Positions 1 through 5,903 of a DNA stretch of 6,588 bases are shown here, piece by piece; position 1 is the stretch's first letter; every line of letters starts with the position of its first letter. The notes beneath the pieces are model-generated. The model was given only the letters and a program-made list of their open reading frames with translations, made no database searches and was not told the DNA's origin. Source of the stretch: Methanobacteriota archaeon (GTDB lineage Archaea > Thermoplasmatota > Thermoplasmata > RBG-16-68-12); the NCBI GenBank assembly GCA_005878635.1, contig VBLS01000124.1:1-6588 (forward strand). Reading direction: 5' to 3'. The position numbers were made by a program, and so were the translations under genes.

Positions 1-207
1 TACACGCCGAAGCGCTTCCCGAATGCCCCGACCCACTGGGACATCGAATTCCTCTTCCGGACCGAAATGCCCGCGGCAGACCTCCCTAAGCCGGCGGCTT
101 GGACGCAGTTGGCCTTCCTCGATTTACGGCGCACCGCGAAAGCCGAGGTTGCCCGCTCCCATGAAGACGTGATCGAGTCGGCCGGTCTGCGATTCGGCGG
201 CATGTGA
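1..207 (+). CDS. C-terminal end of a probable Nudix-like hydrolase (partial)
   Basis: The frame is open from the first base to the TGA at 205-207, giving the last 68 residues of a protein whose start lies outside the window. The tail contains a HWDIEFLFR segment near residues 12-20, a WTQLAFLDLRR segment at about 36-46 and a SHEDVIESAGLRF end. This pattern (beta strand, Trp-led beta strand, closing helix) resembles the C-terminal part of Nudix-fold proteins, which hydrolyse nucleoside-diphosphate-linked compounds. The diagnostic Nudix box (GX5EX7REUXEEXGU) would lie upstream and is not visible, so the family call rests on resemblance only. The gene runs in the same direction as tuf, 107 bases ahead of it, but a TATA-like element in the gap suggests separate transcription. 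It could be an unrelated small enzyme. Confidence 0.4.
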   Translation, partial: YTPKRFPNAPTHWDIEFLFRTEMPAADLPKPAAWTQLAFLDLRRTAKAEVARSHEDVIESAGLRFGGM

Positions 208-261
208 GCCCCTTTCTCGTGAACCGAGGATTTTCTCGGAGAAAAACGTGCGTGTCGCGCA

Positions 262-276
262 GGGAAGACATAAATA
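262..276 (+). promoter_or_regulatory. Archaeal TATA/BRE promoter of tuf-rpsJ
   Basis: A purine-rich stretch (262-268, gggaaga) runs directly into an AT-rich heptamer, ataaata (270-276). That is the arrangement of an archaeal BRE plus TATA box in an otherwise GC-rich gap. The usual 25-base spacing from the TATA centre would put the transcription start near 297-300, leaving a leader of about 15 bases with a GGAG Shine-Dalgarno at 303-306 before the ATG at 315. It is the best promoter match in the window and fits a highly expressed translation gene. Confidence 0.55.
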
Positions 277-314
277 CGACTGGATGTTAAGGTGCGCGTT
301 ACGGAGTAAAACAC

Positions 315-1589
315 ATGCCCGCGAAGCCCCACCTCAACCTGGTGTTCATCGGCCACGTCGACCACGGGAAGTCGACGACCGTCGGCCGGATCCTGTACGA
401 CACGGGGAACATCGACCCCCACGAACTCGAGAACCTGAAGAAACTCGCCGAGCAGATGGGCAAGGCCACGTTCGAGTTCGCCTTCGTCATGGACCAGGTG
501 AAGGAGGAGCGGGAGCGCGGCCTGACGATCGACGTCGCGCACAAGCGCTTTGACACGGACAAGTACTACTTCACGATCATCGACGCCCCAGGCCACCGGG
601 ACTTCGTCAAGAACATGATTACCGGCACGTCCCAGGCGGATGCGGCCGTGCTCGTCGTTGGCGGCGCGGAAGGCGTGCAGACGCAGACGAAGGAACACAT
701 CTTCCTCGCGCGCACGCTCGGCGTCGAGCAGCTGATCGTCGCGATCAACAAGATGGACGCGACGAAGCCGCCGTTCGCGGAGGCGCGCTTCAACGAGCTG
801 AAGGCGGAACTCACCACGCTGCTCCGGGGCGTCGGCTACAAGGTGGACCAGATCCCGTTCATCCCGATCAGCTCGTACAAGGGCGAGAACATCGCGAAGC
901 CGTCGAAGCAGATGGCCTGGTACAAGGGCCCGAACCTCGTCGAGGCGCTCAACAACCTGAAGGTGCCGCCAAAGCCGACGAACCTGGCCCTCCGCCTCCC
1001 GGTCCAGGACGTCTACTCGATCACGGGCGCCGGGACGGTCCCGGTCGGACGGGTCGAGACCGGCGTCCTGAAGGTCGGCATGAAGGTCCACTTCATGCCC
1101 GCGGACAAGGTCGGCGAAGTCAAGTCGATCGAGATGCACCACGAGCAGATCCCGCAGGCGGAGCCGGGCGACAACGTCGGGTTCAACGTCCGAGGGATCG
1201 ACAAGAAGGACATCCGTCGCGGGGACGTCGTGGGCCCCACGGACAGCCCGCCGACGGTGGCCAAGTCCTTCACGGCGCAGATCATCGTCCTCAATCATCC
1301 GAGCGTCATCACGGCCGGGTACACGCCGGTCTTCCACGCCCACACGGCCCAGGTCGCATGCACCTTCGAGGAGATCATCGCGGCCCTGGACCCGAAGACG
1401 GGCGCGCCGAAGCCCGAGAAGCCCGACTTCCTCAAGACCGGCGACGCGGCCCGCGTCAAGATCCGCCCGACGAAGCCCCTCGTGATCGAGGCCTTCAAGC
1501 AGTTCCCCCAGATGGGGCGCTTCGCGATCCGGGACATGGGCCAGACCGTCGCGGCGGGCCAGGTCATCGACGTCGAGAAGGCGAAGTGA
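315..1589 (+). CDS. tuf: Translation elongation factor 1-alpha (aEF1A)
   Basis: This GTPase carries aminoacyl-tRNA to the ribosomal A site during elongation, in the cytoplasm. All G motifs are present: GHVDHGKS at residues 13-20 (G1), the ERERGLTID switch I segment at 65-73 (G2), DAPGH at 90-94 (G3), NKMD at 145-148 (G4) and PISS at about 184-187 (G5). Beta-barrel domains 2 and 3 follow, from about 218 to the end, including TGAGTVPVGRVETG and the GRFAIRDMGQTVAAG near the C terminus. The length of 424 matches archaeal EF-1 alpha (about 420-435), and the insertions after G1 and G4 place it with the archaeal/eukaryotic type and not bacterial EF-Tu. The ATG at 315 is supported by a GGAG at 303-306, eight bases upstream, and by alignment of the N terminus. 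rpsJ follows after 37 bases, so the two are probably co-transcribed. The gene looks intact, with strongly GC-ending codons typical of high expression in this genome. Confidence 0.98.
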   Translation: MPAKPHLNLVFIGHVDHGKSTTVGRILYDTGNIDPHELENLKKLAEQMGKATFEFAFVMDQVKEERERGLTIDVAHKRFDTDKYYFTIIDAPGHRDFVKNMITGTSQADAAVLVVGGAEGVQTQTKEHIFLARTLGVEQLIVAINKMDATKPPFAEARFNELKAELTTLLRGVGYKVDQIPFIPISSYKGENIAKPSKQMAWYKGPNLVEALNNLKVPPKPTNLALRLPVQDVYSITGAGTVPVGRVETGVLKVGMKVHFMPADKVGEVKSIEMHHEQIPQAEPGDNVGFNVRGIDKKDIRRGDVVGPTDSPPTVAKSFTAQIIVLNHPSVITAGYTPVFHAHTAQVACTFEEIIAALDPKTGAPKPEKPDFLKTGDAARVKIRPTKPLVIEAFKQFPQMGRFAIRDMGQTVAAGQVIDVEKAK

Positions 1590-1626
1590 CCTCACGCCCG
1601 CGAGATCCGTTTCCCCAGGTTGACGC

Positions 1627-1938
1627 ATGGCCCAGAAGGCGCGGATCTCGCTCAGCGGCACGGACCCGAAGAAGGTCGACAACGTGTGCCAACAGATCAA
1701 ACTGATCAGCGAGCGCACGGGCGTCGCGATGGCGGGGCCGATCCCGTTGCCGACGAAACGGCTCGTCGTGCCGGTGCGGAAGTCCCCCGACGGGGAGGGG
1801 AGCGAGACGTGGGACCGCTGGGAGATGCGGATCCACAAGAGGCTCATCGACCTCGATGCGGACGAGCGGGCCCTTCGTCAGCTCATGCGCATTCAGGTGC
1901 CTGACGGGGTCAACATCGAGATCGTCCTTCGCTCGTGA
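1627..1938 (+). CDS. rpsJ: Small ribosomal subunit protein S10 (uS10)
   Basis: This component of the 30S head is found in every ribosome. The 103 residues match archaeal S10 length, and the family's most conserved stretches are in place: LSGTDPKKVD at about 9-18, GPIPLPTKRLVVPVRKSPDGEGS at about 37-59, WEMRIHKRLIDLDA at about 65-78 and VPDGVNIEIVL near the end. The ATG at 1627 lies 37 bases after the tuf stop, and a weak Shine-Dalgarno-like aggttga is at 1617-1623. The tuf-rpsJ pair is the ancestral end of the archaeal str-type operon. I see no separate promoter in the 37-base gap, so transcription from the tuf promoter is expected. The gene appears complete, with no frameshift. Confidence 0.98.
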   Translation: MAQKARISLSGTDPKKVDNVCQQIKLISERTGVAMAGPIPLPTKRLVVPVRKSPDGEGSETWDRWEMRIHKRLIDLDADERALRQLMRIQVPDGVNIEIVLRS

Positions 1939-1955
1939 GGCTCCCGCGACACGAG
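1932..1955 (+). other. Inverted repeat across the rpsJ stop codon
   Basis: The hexamer ctcgtg (1932-1937) is followed by its exact complement cacgag (1950-1955), with a 12-base loop; the stem overlaps the rpsJ stop codon. It could stabilise or attenuate the tuf-rpsJ mRNA before the small downstream frame. No T-run follows, so it is not a convincing terminator, and a 6-bp stem can arise by chance at this GC content. Confidence 0.2.
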
Positions 1956-2006
1956 GACGGAACCCCCGCGAAACCTTCATGCGGCCGTCGCGCGTTCGAG
2001 GGCGCC

Positions 2007-2120
2007 ATGAGGACCGCTTATCGGATCCTCGTCGTCGTTTTCGCCGTCTTGGCGATCGTGCTCGGAGCGATTGCCCTGAGCATCGTCACCCGCTTCGACA
2101 CCATTGCCATCGGTCGGTAG
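2007..2120 (+). CDS. Possible 37-residue single-pass membrane protein
   Basis: The frame from the ATG at 2007 encodes a 37-residue peptide: a short basic N terminus (MRTAYR), one hydrophobic segment at about residues 7-27 (ILVVVFAVLAIVLGAIALSIV), and a polar tail ending IAIGR. Codons are mostly GC-ending as in neighbouring genes, which favours real coding. A GAGGG at 1998-2002 just ahead of the ATG could be a close-set ribosome binding site. The same frame can be read from a GTG at 1935 that overlaps the rpsJ stop as GTGA, giving 61 residues; the added N-terminal part is Arg/Pro-rich and looks like read-through of noncoding sequence, so I prefer the ATG. It may be the last gene of the tuf-rpsJ transcript. 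Function is unknown; I recognise no family, and a chance hydrophobic frame is possible. Confidence 0.42.
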   Translation: MRTAYRILVVVFAVLAIVLGAIALSIVTRFDTIAIGR

Positions 2121-2221
2121 ACACGACGAAGATCGCGCGCCTCCAGGGGGAGTCGAGTTCGAAGCCCTCGGCCTCCGTTGACCGCGCGGGCATCGAGATC
2201 GTGCCCCGGTCGTGAGCCGGC

Positions 2222-2725
2222 CTATCGCGACTCAAAGTACGTGCGGTGGATCGCGAGGAGTGCGACGACATCGACCAGGAACAGGACGAAGCCTCCCGCG
2301 ATGACGGCGGCCGGCACCGGGGCGATCAACAGGACGATCGGTCCGAATCCGACGACGTTCGCGAAGGCGACCGGCCAGGCCCACAGCTGCCGGCGTAGGA
2401 TCCCGAGTCCGGTCCCGAAGGCGACGATCGCCGCGAATCCACTCAGGAACGCGTGGCCCGCGGCATCGAAATGGGCCCACAACATCGAGAGGAGCACGAC
2501 GACGATCCAGGCCGCCGCCGGCCACGTCGGGCTCCTCGGGCCCGGTTCCAACGAGGCGGTGAAGAGGGAGAGCAGGATCGCGAGGGCCGCCGCGAAGGCG
2601 AAGACCCAGTATGGCGCACCCGAGAACGAGCCGTATTGCAACGCGCCGCCGAGGAGCGCGAAGCCGCCGACCACGAGGCTGAGCCCGACGAACCAACGGA
2701 CCGCGCGAGGGCCGGCGTCCTCCAT
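2222..2725 (-). CDS. Six-helix integral membrane protein of unknown function
   Basis: This 167-residue protein is almost entirely hydrophobic. I see six likely membrane segments at about residues 11-29, 39-58, 68-84, 91-109, 114-134 and 138-159, with short loops, RR at 110-111 and a charged tail (HRTYFESR). There are no obvious catalytic motifs, and the Trp/His pairs (WAHFDAAGH at about 83-91) are the only polar residues standing out within membrane regions. The ATG at 2725 has no Shine-Dalgarno but has a TATA-like element about 25 bases upstream on the same strand, which fits a leaderless archaeal transcript. The gene lies 66 bases downstream of the Ig-repeat surface protein gene in the same direction, so the two could also share a transcript. 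I do not recognise the family. The residue composition and consistent hydrophobic periodicity make it a credible gene. Confidence 0.72.
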   Translation of the reverse strand: MEDAGPRAVRWFVGLSLVVGGFALLGGALQYGSFSGAPYWVFAFAAALAILLSLFTASLEPGPRSPTWPAAAWIVVVLLSMLWAHFDAAGHAFLSGFAAIVAFGTGLGILRRQLWAWPVAFANVVGFGPIVLLIAPVPAAVIAGGFVLFLVDVVALLAIHRTYFESR

Positions 2726-2740
2726 CGAGCGGTCATCGGG

Positions 2741-2766
2741 GCGGGCAGGATAAGGCTTGAGCCCGC
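2741..2766 (-). promoter_or_regulatory. TATA-like element inside an inverted repeat ahead of the six-helix protein
   Basis: On the minus strand, ccttatcc (plus-strand 2748-2755) lies about 26 bases before the ATG at 2725, the spacing expected for a leaderless archaeal promoter. It sits between the arms gcgggc (2741-2746) and gcccgc (2761-2766), a perfect 6-bp inverted repeat. The dyad could instead be a weak hairpin ending the upstream surface-protein transcript, or an operator. The TATA match is partial. Confidence 0.3.
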
Positions 2767-2791
2767 GAAGAGGACTTGAAGGATCTGACGT

Positions 2792-4558
2792 TCAAGGCGG
2801 TCCGGATCTCCGGCGTCGACGGACCGCGAGGTACGCAGCGGAGACCGCGATCACCCCGAACAACAGGAGGAGCAGGCCGAAGTCGAGCGCCGAGACGCCG
2901 AGGGCTCCCTGTCCGCCAGGCCCCCCATAGGAGAAGGGCACGCCGACCTCGCCGACATTCCCCGCGCGGTCGGTCGCGCGGACGGTCACGAAATGCGGCC
3001 CGGTGGACGGCGCGGGGAGGGTGACCGACGTGGCCCCGGTCGCGACGACCGGTTCGTTCCCGTCGAAGAGCAATTCGACGAGTTCGATCCCGGACCCGTC
3101 ATCGGAGGCGGTCCAGCTGACGTCGAGGGTACCCGTCACGGTACTGCCGCTCGCGGGAGAACTCATCGTCACCTTCGGAGGCGTCACATCGACCGTGACC
3201 TCCGCCGTCTTCGCCGCCACATTTCCGGCCCGGTCGAATGCGCGTACGACGACGGAGTGAGCTCCCTCCGAGATCCCGGGGAAGGCGTACCCAAACGCGC
3301 CCGCCACCTTCACGGGAGGGGCGCCATCGAGGGAGAGCTCGTAGTGGTCGATCCCGGAGTTCGAGTCCGAGCCGACCCAGTACAGTTGCAGGTCCTTCGT
3401 GTTGACATATCGGCCGGAGGGGGCGATGATCGACAGCTGCGGCGGCGTGGTGTCGACCGCGAAGGAGACGGTCTCCATCGCGAGGTTTCCAGCTGCGTCG
3501 GCCGCGAGCACCGTGATGGAATGGCCTTGTTCGGAGAGATTCGTTAGCGAATACGAGGTCGCATCGGTGGCCAGATCGACCGGGGCCCCCGAATCCAAGG
3601 AGAGCTGTAGGGTTGCGACGCCGGACCCGGAATCGCTCGCGGTCCAGGTCACGGTGACGTCCTTCGAATCGGCGTACGAGTCAGGAGCCGGGGCGGTGAT
3701 CGAGACGGAGGGCGCATTCGGATCGAAGTGGAAGGGCACGGTCACGTTGACGGAGTTCCCCGCGAGGTCCGTGACTTCGACGAGGACCGAGTGGTCTCCC
3801 GTCGTGAGCGAGAGTTCGGTCTCTCCCTCGGCGGTCCGGAAGAGGATCGGGGTGCGACTGTCCAACGTCACGATCACGCTCGCGACTCCGGAGGCTGCGT
3901 CCTGTGCGATCCAACGCAAGACGTCCTTGTTCGTCCATTCTCCAGGAGTCGGCGTCGCGATGAAGACCTGGGGCGGGTGCGAGTCGACGGTCGTGTTCGC
4001 CTTCGGACCGTCGAGGGACTCGCGGCCGAACTTCTTGGACACCGCGACGGTCGCGAACTCGTAATGGGTCTCGCCACCGGTGTACAAGGTGTCGAAGGGG
4101 ATCACTCCGGTGACGGCGCCTTCTTGCTGGGCATCGTGGACGCCGAACCATCGCCCATTCGGGTTCCAGGGCGGCATGTACAGGGTCCAGGCGGGGGTCG
4201 CGTTCGACCGATAGAAGAGCTCGGTCCAGAATCGACTCTGGCCGCCGTCCGGATCGACGCCGGAAAGAGGCGTCACTCCCGTCGAATCGACCGCGGACGT
4301 CGACACGCTGTCGTCATCGTCCCCGCCCCCCGAGTGGCCTCCGTGCAGGACGGAGCGGTACGAGATCGGGACGACCGGTGCGTTCGTGAACTCGGGCAGC
4401 GGCTTCACGGTCGACGTCGGCTTGCTATCTTCGCCGCCATTCGCCACCGTCGTGGCCTGCGGGAGGAACAGGAAGGCGGGGACGACGGTGAATAGGAGCA
4501 GGCTTAGGAGAACGGCGGTGCCGATCCCCGCAACCCTCCTCGACGTCGAACCCCTCAT
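2792..4558 (-). CDS. Secreted, membrane-anchored surface protein with Ig-like repeats
   Basis: This 588-residue protein has the layout of an archaeal cell-surface protein. A signal peptide-like start (basic MRGSTSRR, hydrophobic core at about 12-33) is followed by a low-complexity linker with HGGHSGGGDDDDS at 72-84. Next come a possible degenerate Ig-like domain at about 108-185, four clear Ig-like repeats starting near residues 195, 282, 372 and 460, and a Gly-rich spacer. It ends in one transmembrane helix at about 557-579 with a RRRRR stop-transfer tail. Each repeat opens with a PPxVxIxxP-like strand, contains a SGV/SGI turn and ends with D-x-A-G-N. Such domains usually mediate adhesion, spacing or S-layer contacts; no enzyme motif is visible. 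Several N-x-S/T sites would allow N-glycosylation. The ATG at 4558 gives the complete signal peptide; no Shine-Dalgarno is close to it, so the mRNA may be leaderless. The partner and substrate are unknown. Confidence 0.9.
   Translation of the reverse strand: MRGSTSRRVAGIGTAVLLSLLLFTVVPAFLFLPQATTVANGGEDSKPTSTVKPLPEFTNAPVVPISYRSVLHGGHSGGGDDDDSVSTSAVDSTGVTPLSGVDPDGGQSRFWTELFYRSNATPAWTLYMPPWNPNGRWFGVHDAQQEGAVTGVIPFDTLYTGGETHYEFATVAVSKKFGRESLDGPKANTTVDSHPPQVFIATPTPGEWTNKDVLRWIAQDAASGVASVIVTLDSRTPILFRTAEGETELSLTTGDHSVLVEVTDLAGNSVNVTVPFHFDPNAPSVSITAPAPDSYADSKDVTVTWTASDSGSGVATLQLSLDSGAPVDLATDATSYSLTNLSEQGHSITVLAADAAGNLAMETVSFAVDTTPPQLSIIAPSGRYVNTKDLQLYWVGSDSNSGIDHYELSLDGAPPVKVAGAFGYAFPGISEGAHSVVVRAFDRAGNVAAKTAEVTVDVTPPKVTMSSPASGSTVTGTLDVSWTASDDGSGIELVELLFDGNEPVVATGATSVTLPAPSTGPHFVTVRATDRAGNVGEVGVPFSYGGPGGQGALGVSALDFGLLLLLFGVIAVSAAYLAVRRRRRSGPP
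2924..3976 (-). repeat. Four tandem Ig-like protein repeats, 87-90 residues each
   Basis: The repeats begin at residues 195, 282, 372 and 460 of the surface protein, a spacing of 87, 90 and 88. The shared landmarks are PPQVFI / APSVSI / PPQLSI / PPKVTM at the start, SGV or SGI at 223, 312, 401 and 489, and DLAGN / DAAGN / DRAGN / DRAGN at 264, 354, 442 and 530. The repeats are clearly diverged from each other, so the array is old and not a recent DNA duplication. Confidence 0.8.
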
Positions 4559-4680
4559 GGTAGAGATGTGAGGCGGGGCTAATGAGGCCTTCCTCCAATC
4601 GCGAATTTGAGAACCATTTTCGAGTCTTCCCCTCCGCCGTTCGAGTGGACGCCATCCGGATCGTGTTCCGTGATTCCGCG

Positions 4681-4693
4681 GAAAGTTTCATCC
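4681..4693 (+). promoter_or_regulatory. Possible box A promoter of tRNA-Ala
   Basis: The stretch gaaagtttcatcc has a purine-rich part followed by tttcat, centred about 29 bases before the first base of the tRNA. That fits the archaeal BRE/TATA position for a stable RNA gene. The match to a TATA consensus is weak, and no better AT-rich element lies nearer. Confidence 0.3.
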
Positions 4694-4717
4694 CCTGCAG
4701 GGTGCTGAGGACGGCGC

Positions 4718-4789
4718 GGGCCGGTAGATCAGCGGAAGATCGCCTGCTTTGCAAGCAGGAAGCCCTGGGTTCAAATCCCAGCCGGTCCA
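4718..4789 (+). tRNA. tRNA-Ala (anticodon UGC)
   Basis: The 72-base sequence folds into a full cloverleaf. The acceptor stem is gggccgg (4718-4724) with ccggtcc (4782-4788), and includes a G3-U70 pair, the identity mark of alanine tRNAs. The D arm is gatc/gatc with a loop holding GG. The anticodon stem is cctgc/gcagg around tttgcaa, with anticodon TGC at 4750-4752. The variable loop has 5 bases, and the T arm is ctggg/cccag with loop ttcaaat. The discriminator is A4789. CCA is not encoded and no intron is present. The last 19 bases are repeated at 5904-5922, so this gene appears to have served as an integration target while staying intact. Confidence 0.97.
4771..4789 (+). repeat. Left attachment-site copy (attL) within the tRNA-Ala 3' end
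   Basis: These 19 bases run from the T loop through the 3' T stem and the 3' acceptor strand to the discriminator base. They match 5904-5922 at 18 of 19 positions in the same orientation, differing only at 4775 (A here, G in the other copy). Ending exactly at the tRNA 3' end is typical of integration sites used by tyrosine recombinases. Confidence 0.7.
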
Positions 4790-4861
4790 CTTCTATTTCC
4801 GATGCAAATGCCCTAGTGTGCAAAAGATGGAAAAGTGCGGGAGCGCAGCGAGCCCTCCTTC

Positions 4862-4926
4862 ACGGCCGGGGGTTTAAGCCGTCAGCGGCCTGGCCGTCAC
4901 GGTCAGCCGGGCTACAGACGGCCGCT
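4862..4926 (+). other. Nested inverted repeats, possible structured RNA or protein-binding site
   Basis: Within 65 bases there are several pairing options. acggc (4862-4866) pairs with gccgt (4878-4882). A tight hairpin joins 4890-4896 and 4900-4906 over a 3-base loop, with one G-U pair. agcggcc (4884-4890) pairs perfectly with ggccgct (4920-4926), and gccgtc (4878-4883) with gacggc (4917-4922), so two alternative folds compete. No open frame of interest crosses it. It lies between the tRNA and the first gene of the putative element, where a regulatory leader, small RNA or recombination accessory site would be plausible. I recognise no RNA family, and GC-rich sequence yields some pairing by chance. 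Confidence 0.25.
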
Positions 4927-4973
4927 CTCCATGAAAGAATCCAGGAAACAGTCAAGTATGGACGAGGTCGATT

Positions 4974-4978
4974 GAGGT
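4974..4978 (+). promoter_or_regulatory. Shine-Dalgarno (GAGGT) that supports a TTG start
   Basis: gaggt ends four bases before the TTG at 4983. No in-frame ATG exists in the following 115-residue gene, and an in-frame TGA at 4932 limits upward extension, so this site decides the start. Confidence 0.55.
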
Positions 4979-4982
4979 TACG

Positions 4983-5330
4983 TTGGACCAGAATACGTCA
5001 GGCGGATGGCCCTTGAGGTCGCCCGATGTGGTATGGGCGGTCGCTGGGCTTGCCGTACCGCTGATCTCGGGGTCGCTCTTCCTCACCGGTTTCTTCGGCT
5101 ATGCGCTCTTCCCGACGCTCTTCTTCTCAATCCTTTGCCCGTCCTTGGGAGCTCCGATCGTCGTCGCCAATTTGCTGAATCTCATCGTGGGCTTCGCGGC
5201 ATCGAAAAGAGGAGACAGACCACATTGGTTTACAAACTGGCTATCTGTCACGTCGGTACTGTCGGGAGCCTACCTCTCGGCCCACTTCGTGTTGACCGCA
5301 TTTTTTCTGAACCTCGGGCTTCATTGCTGA
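4983..5330 (+). CDS. Small multi-pass membrane protein, cargo of the putative element
   Basis: The product is 115 residues long. After a polar N terminus (MDQNTSGGWPLRSPD) come hydrophobic segments at about residues 16-43, 46-73 and 86-113; the first two could each be a helix with a Pro or Gly kink. A single charged loop (SKRGDRPHW, 74-82) separates the second and third, which puts that loop on the cytoplasmic side by the positive-inside rule. The protein ends NLGLHC, with a terminal Cys. It has no internal Met, so translation most likely starts at the TTG at 4983, helped by GAGGT at 4974-4978. I recognise no family. The gene is the first of two small membrane-protein genes between the duplicated tRNA ends. 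Small membrane proteins in mobile elements often act in superinfection exclusion, toxicity or transport, but nothing in this sequence tells which. Confidence 0.6.
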   Translation: MDQNTSGGWPLRSPDVVWAVAGLAVPLISGSLFLTGFFGYALFPTLFFSILCPSLGAPIVVANLLNLIVGFAASKRGDRPHWFTNWLSVTSVLSGAYLSAHFVLTAFFLNLGLHC

Positions 5331-5360
5331 GTTGGGCGACCGCCGATCGCCGTGTTCCAC

Positions 5361-5404
5361 GGGAATGTTTTCCCTCGCGGTAACAGCTTGGTTCCGCCAC
5401 GAGG
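5361..5404 (+). other. Inverted repeats downstream of the 115-residue gene
   Basis: gggaa (5361-5365) and ttccc (5370-5374) form a 5-bp hairpin with a 4-base loop about 30 bases after the stop codon. An overlapping alternative pairs cctcgcgg (5373-5380) with ccgc (5394-5397) and gagg (5401-5404), leaving three bases bulged. It could mark the transcript end, but no T-run follows. Apart from this, I see nothing definable in the 233-base gap 5331-5563. Confidence 0.2.
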
Positions 5405-5563
5405 ACGCGACGTACCCAAGCCGTCCACTACATGGAGGTTGGAGCTATCAAAGTCGGGAGCGTCTTCAAAGCTTTCATAGGCCCTGGCGGGTCTGGCGGA
5501 CTGACCGGAACGTGGCCTCCACGCCCCTCCGCCATCAGACCGCTACGCGAGGTGGTGAAGTCA

Positions 5564-5803
5564 GTGGCTGAAACCAAGCGGAAGAAGATTCGCTGGTGGC
5601 TTATCGCCCTTGCTGCTCTCACGTTCCTAGCAGACTTCGCCATCCCGTGGACGGCCGAGCGAGTTGTCCTATTGAAATTCACAATGCGCCAGATGTTCTT
5701 CGTCGTAGGCATCTTCTTCGTCATCGCAGCGTTTCCAGGGTACGAGTTCTTGCTTCGGTCGCAGAGCTCCGCGACGGATTTGGAAGACTCGGAAGACGAG
5801 TGA
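5564..5803 (+). CDS. Small two-helix membrane protein with acidic tail
   Basis: Reading from the GTG at 5564 gives 79 residues. They comprise a basic start (KRKKIR at 5-10), a helix at about 11-29 (WWLIALAALTFLADFAIPW), a short loop with a few charges (about 30-43), a second helix at about 44-64 (MFFVVGIFFVIAAFPGYEFLL) and a strongly acidic tail (DLEDSEDE). Both ends should face the cytoplasm. GAGGTG at 5549-5554, nine bases before the GTG, supports this start. An ATG at 5432 in the same frame would add 44 residues rich in Gly and Pro with no visible signal or domain, and has no ribosome binding site; I judge that part noncoding, but the start is uncertain. No family is recognised. The gene follows the 115-residue membrane protein in the same direction, 233 bases apart, inside the putative element, and the two could work together. 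Confidence 0.55.
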   Translation: MAETKRKKIRWWLIALAALTFLADFAIPWTAERVVLLKFTMRQMFFVVGIFFVIAAFPGYEFLLRSQSSATDLEDSEDE

Positions 5804-5903
5804 TTCCATGCATCGCTCCGTCTCATCCCGAGATGGGCCACCTCTTTGACTCTGCTCTCGGCTCACCACATGAGTCGAAACCATGGTGTCAGCTCAAGCA
5901 GCC
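5804..5903 (+). other. Noncoding right end of the putative element
   Basis: I see no convincing gene here. A stem of eight pairs including one G-U joins 5845-5852 and 5872-5879 over a 19-base loop, and an 8-base palindrome accatggt sits at 5880-5887, just ahead of the attR repeat. Such features beside an attachment core could bind recombination proteins or end the 79-residue gene's transcript. The heptamer caagcag (5895-5901) also occurs in the tRNA at 4752-4758, perhaps an eroded extension of the att repeat, but seven bases can match by chance. Confidence 0.25.

Noticed and set aside
231..245. AT-rich palindrome ttttctcggagaaaa as terminator of the first gene
   Set aside because: The stem is six weak pairs around a 3-base loop and no T-run follows; it could equally be chance.
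1564..1980. A 138-residue open frame on the minus strand opposite rpsJ
   Set aside because: It is antisense to a certain S10 gene, is Arg/Pro/His-rich, and shows no domain; a shadow of GC-rich codons.
2150..2180. T-loop-like gagttcgaagc hinting at a tRNA
   Set aside because: The flanking bases do not pair as a T stem, and no acceptor or anticodon arm can be built around it on either strand.
3399..4495. Long plus-strand frames (3399-4064 and 3728-4495) opposite the surface protein
   Set aside because: The minus-strand frame has a signal peptide, regular Ig repeats and a membrane anchor; the plus-strand products have biased, domain-free composition.
4534..4558. Twin-arginine (Tat) signal in MRGSTSRRVAG of the surface protein
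   Set aside because: The residues after RR (V-A-G) do not fit the hydrophobic positions of the Tat consensus; a Sec-type signal is more likely.
5432..5563. Longer start (ATG 5432) for the two-helix protein
   Set aside because: No ribosome binding site, and the 44 added residues are Gly/Pro-rich with no structure; the GTG at 5564 has a well-placed GAGGTG.
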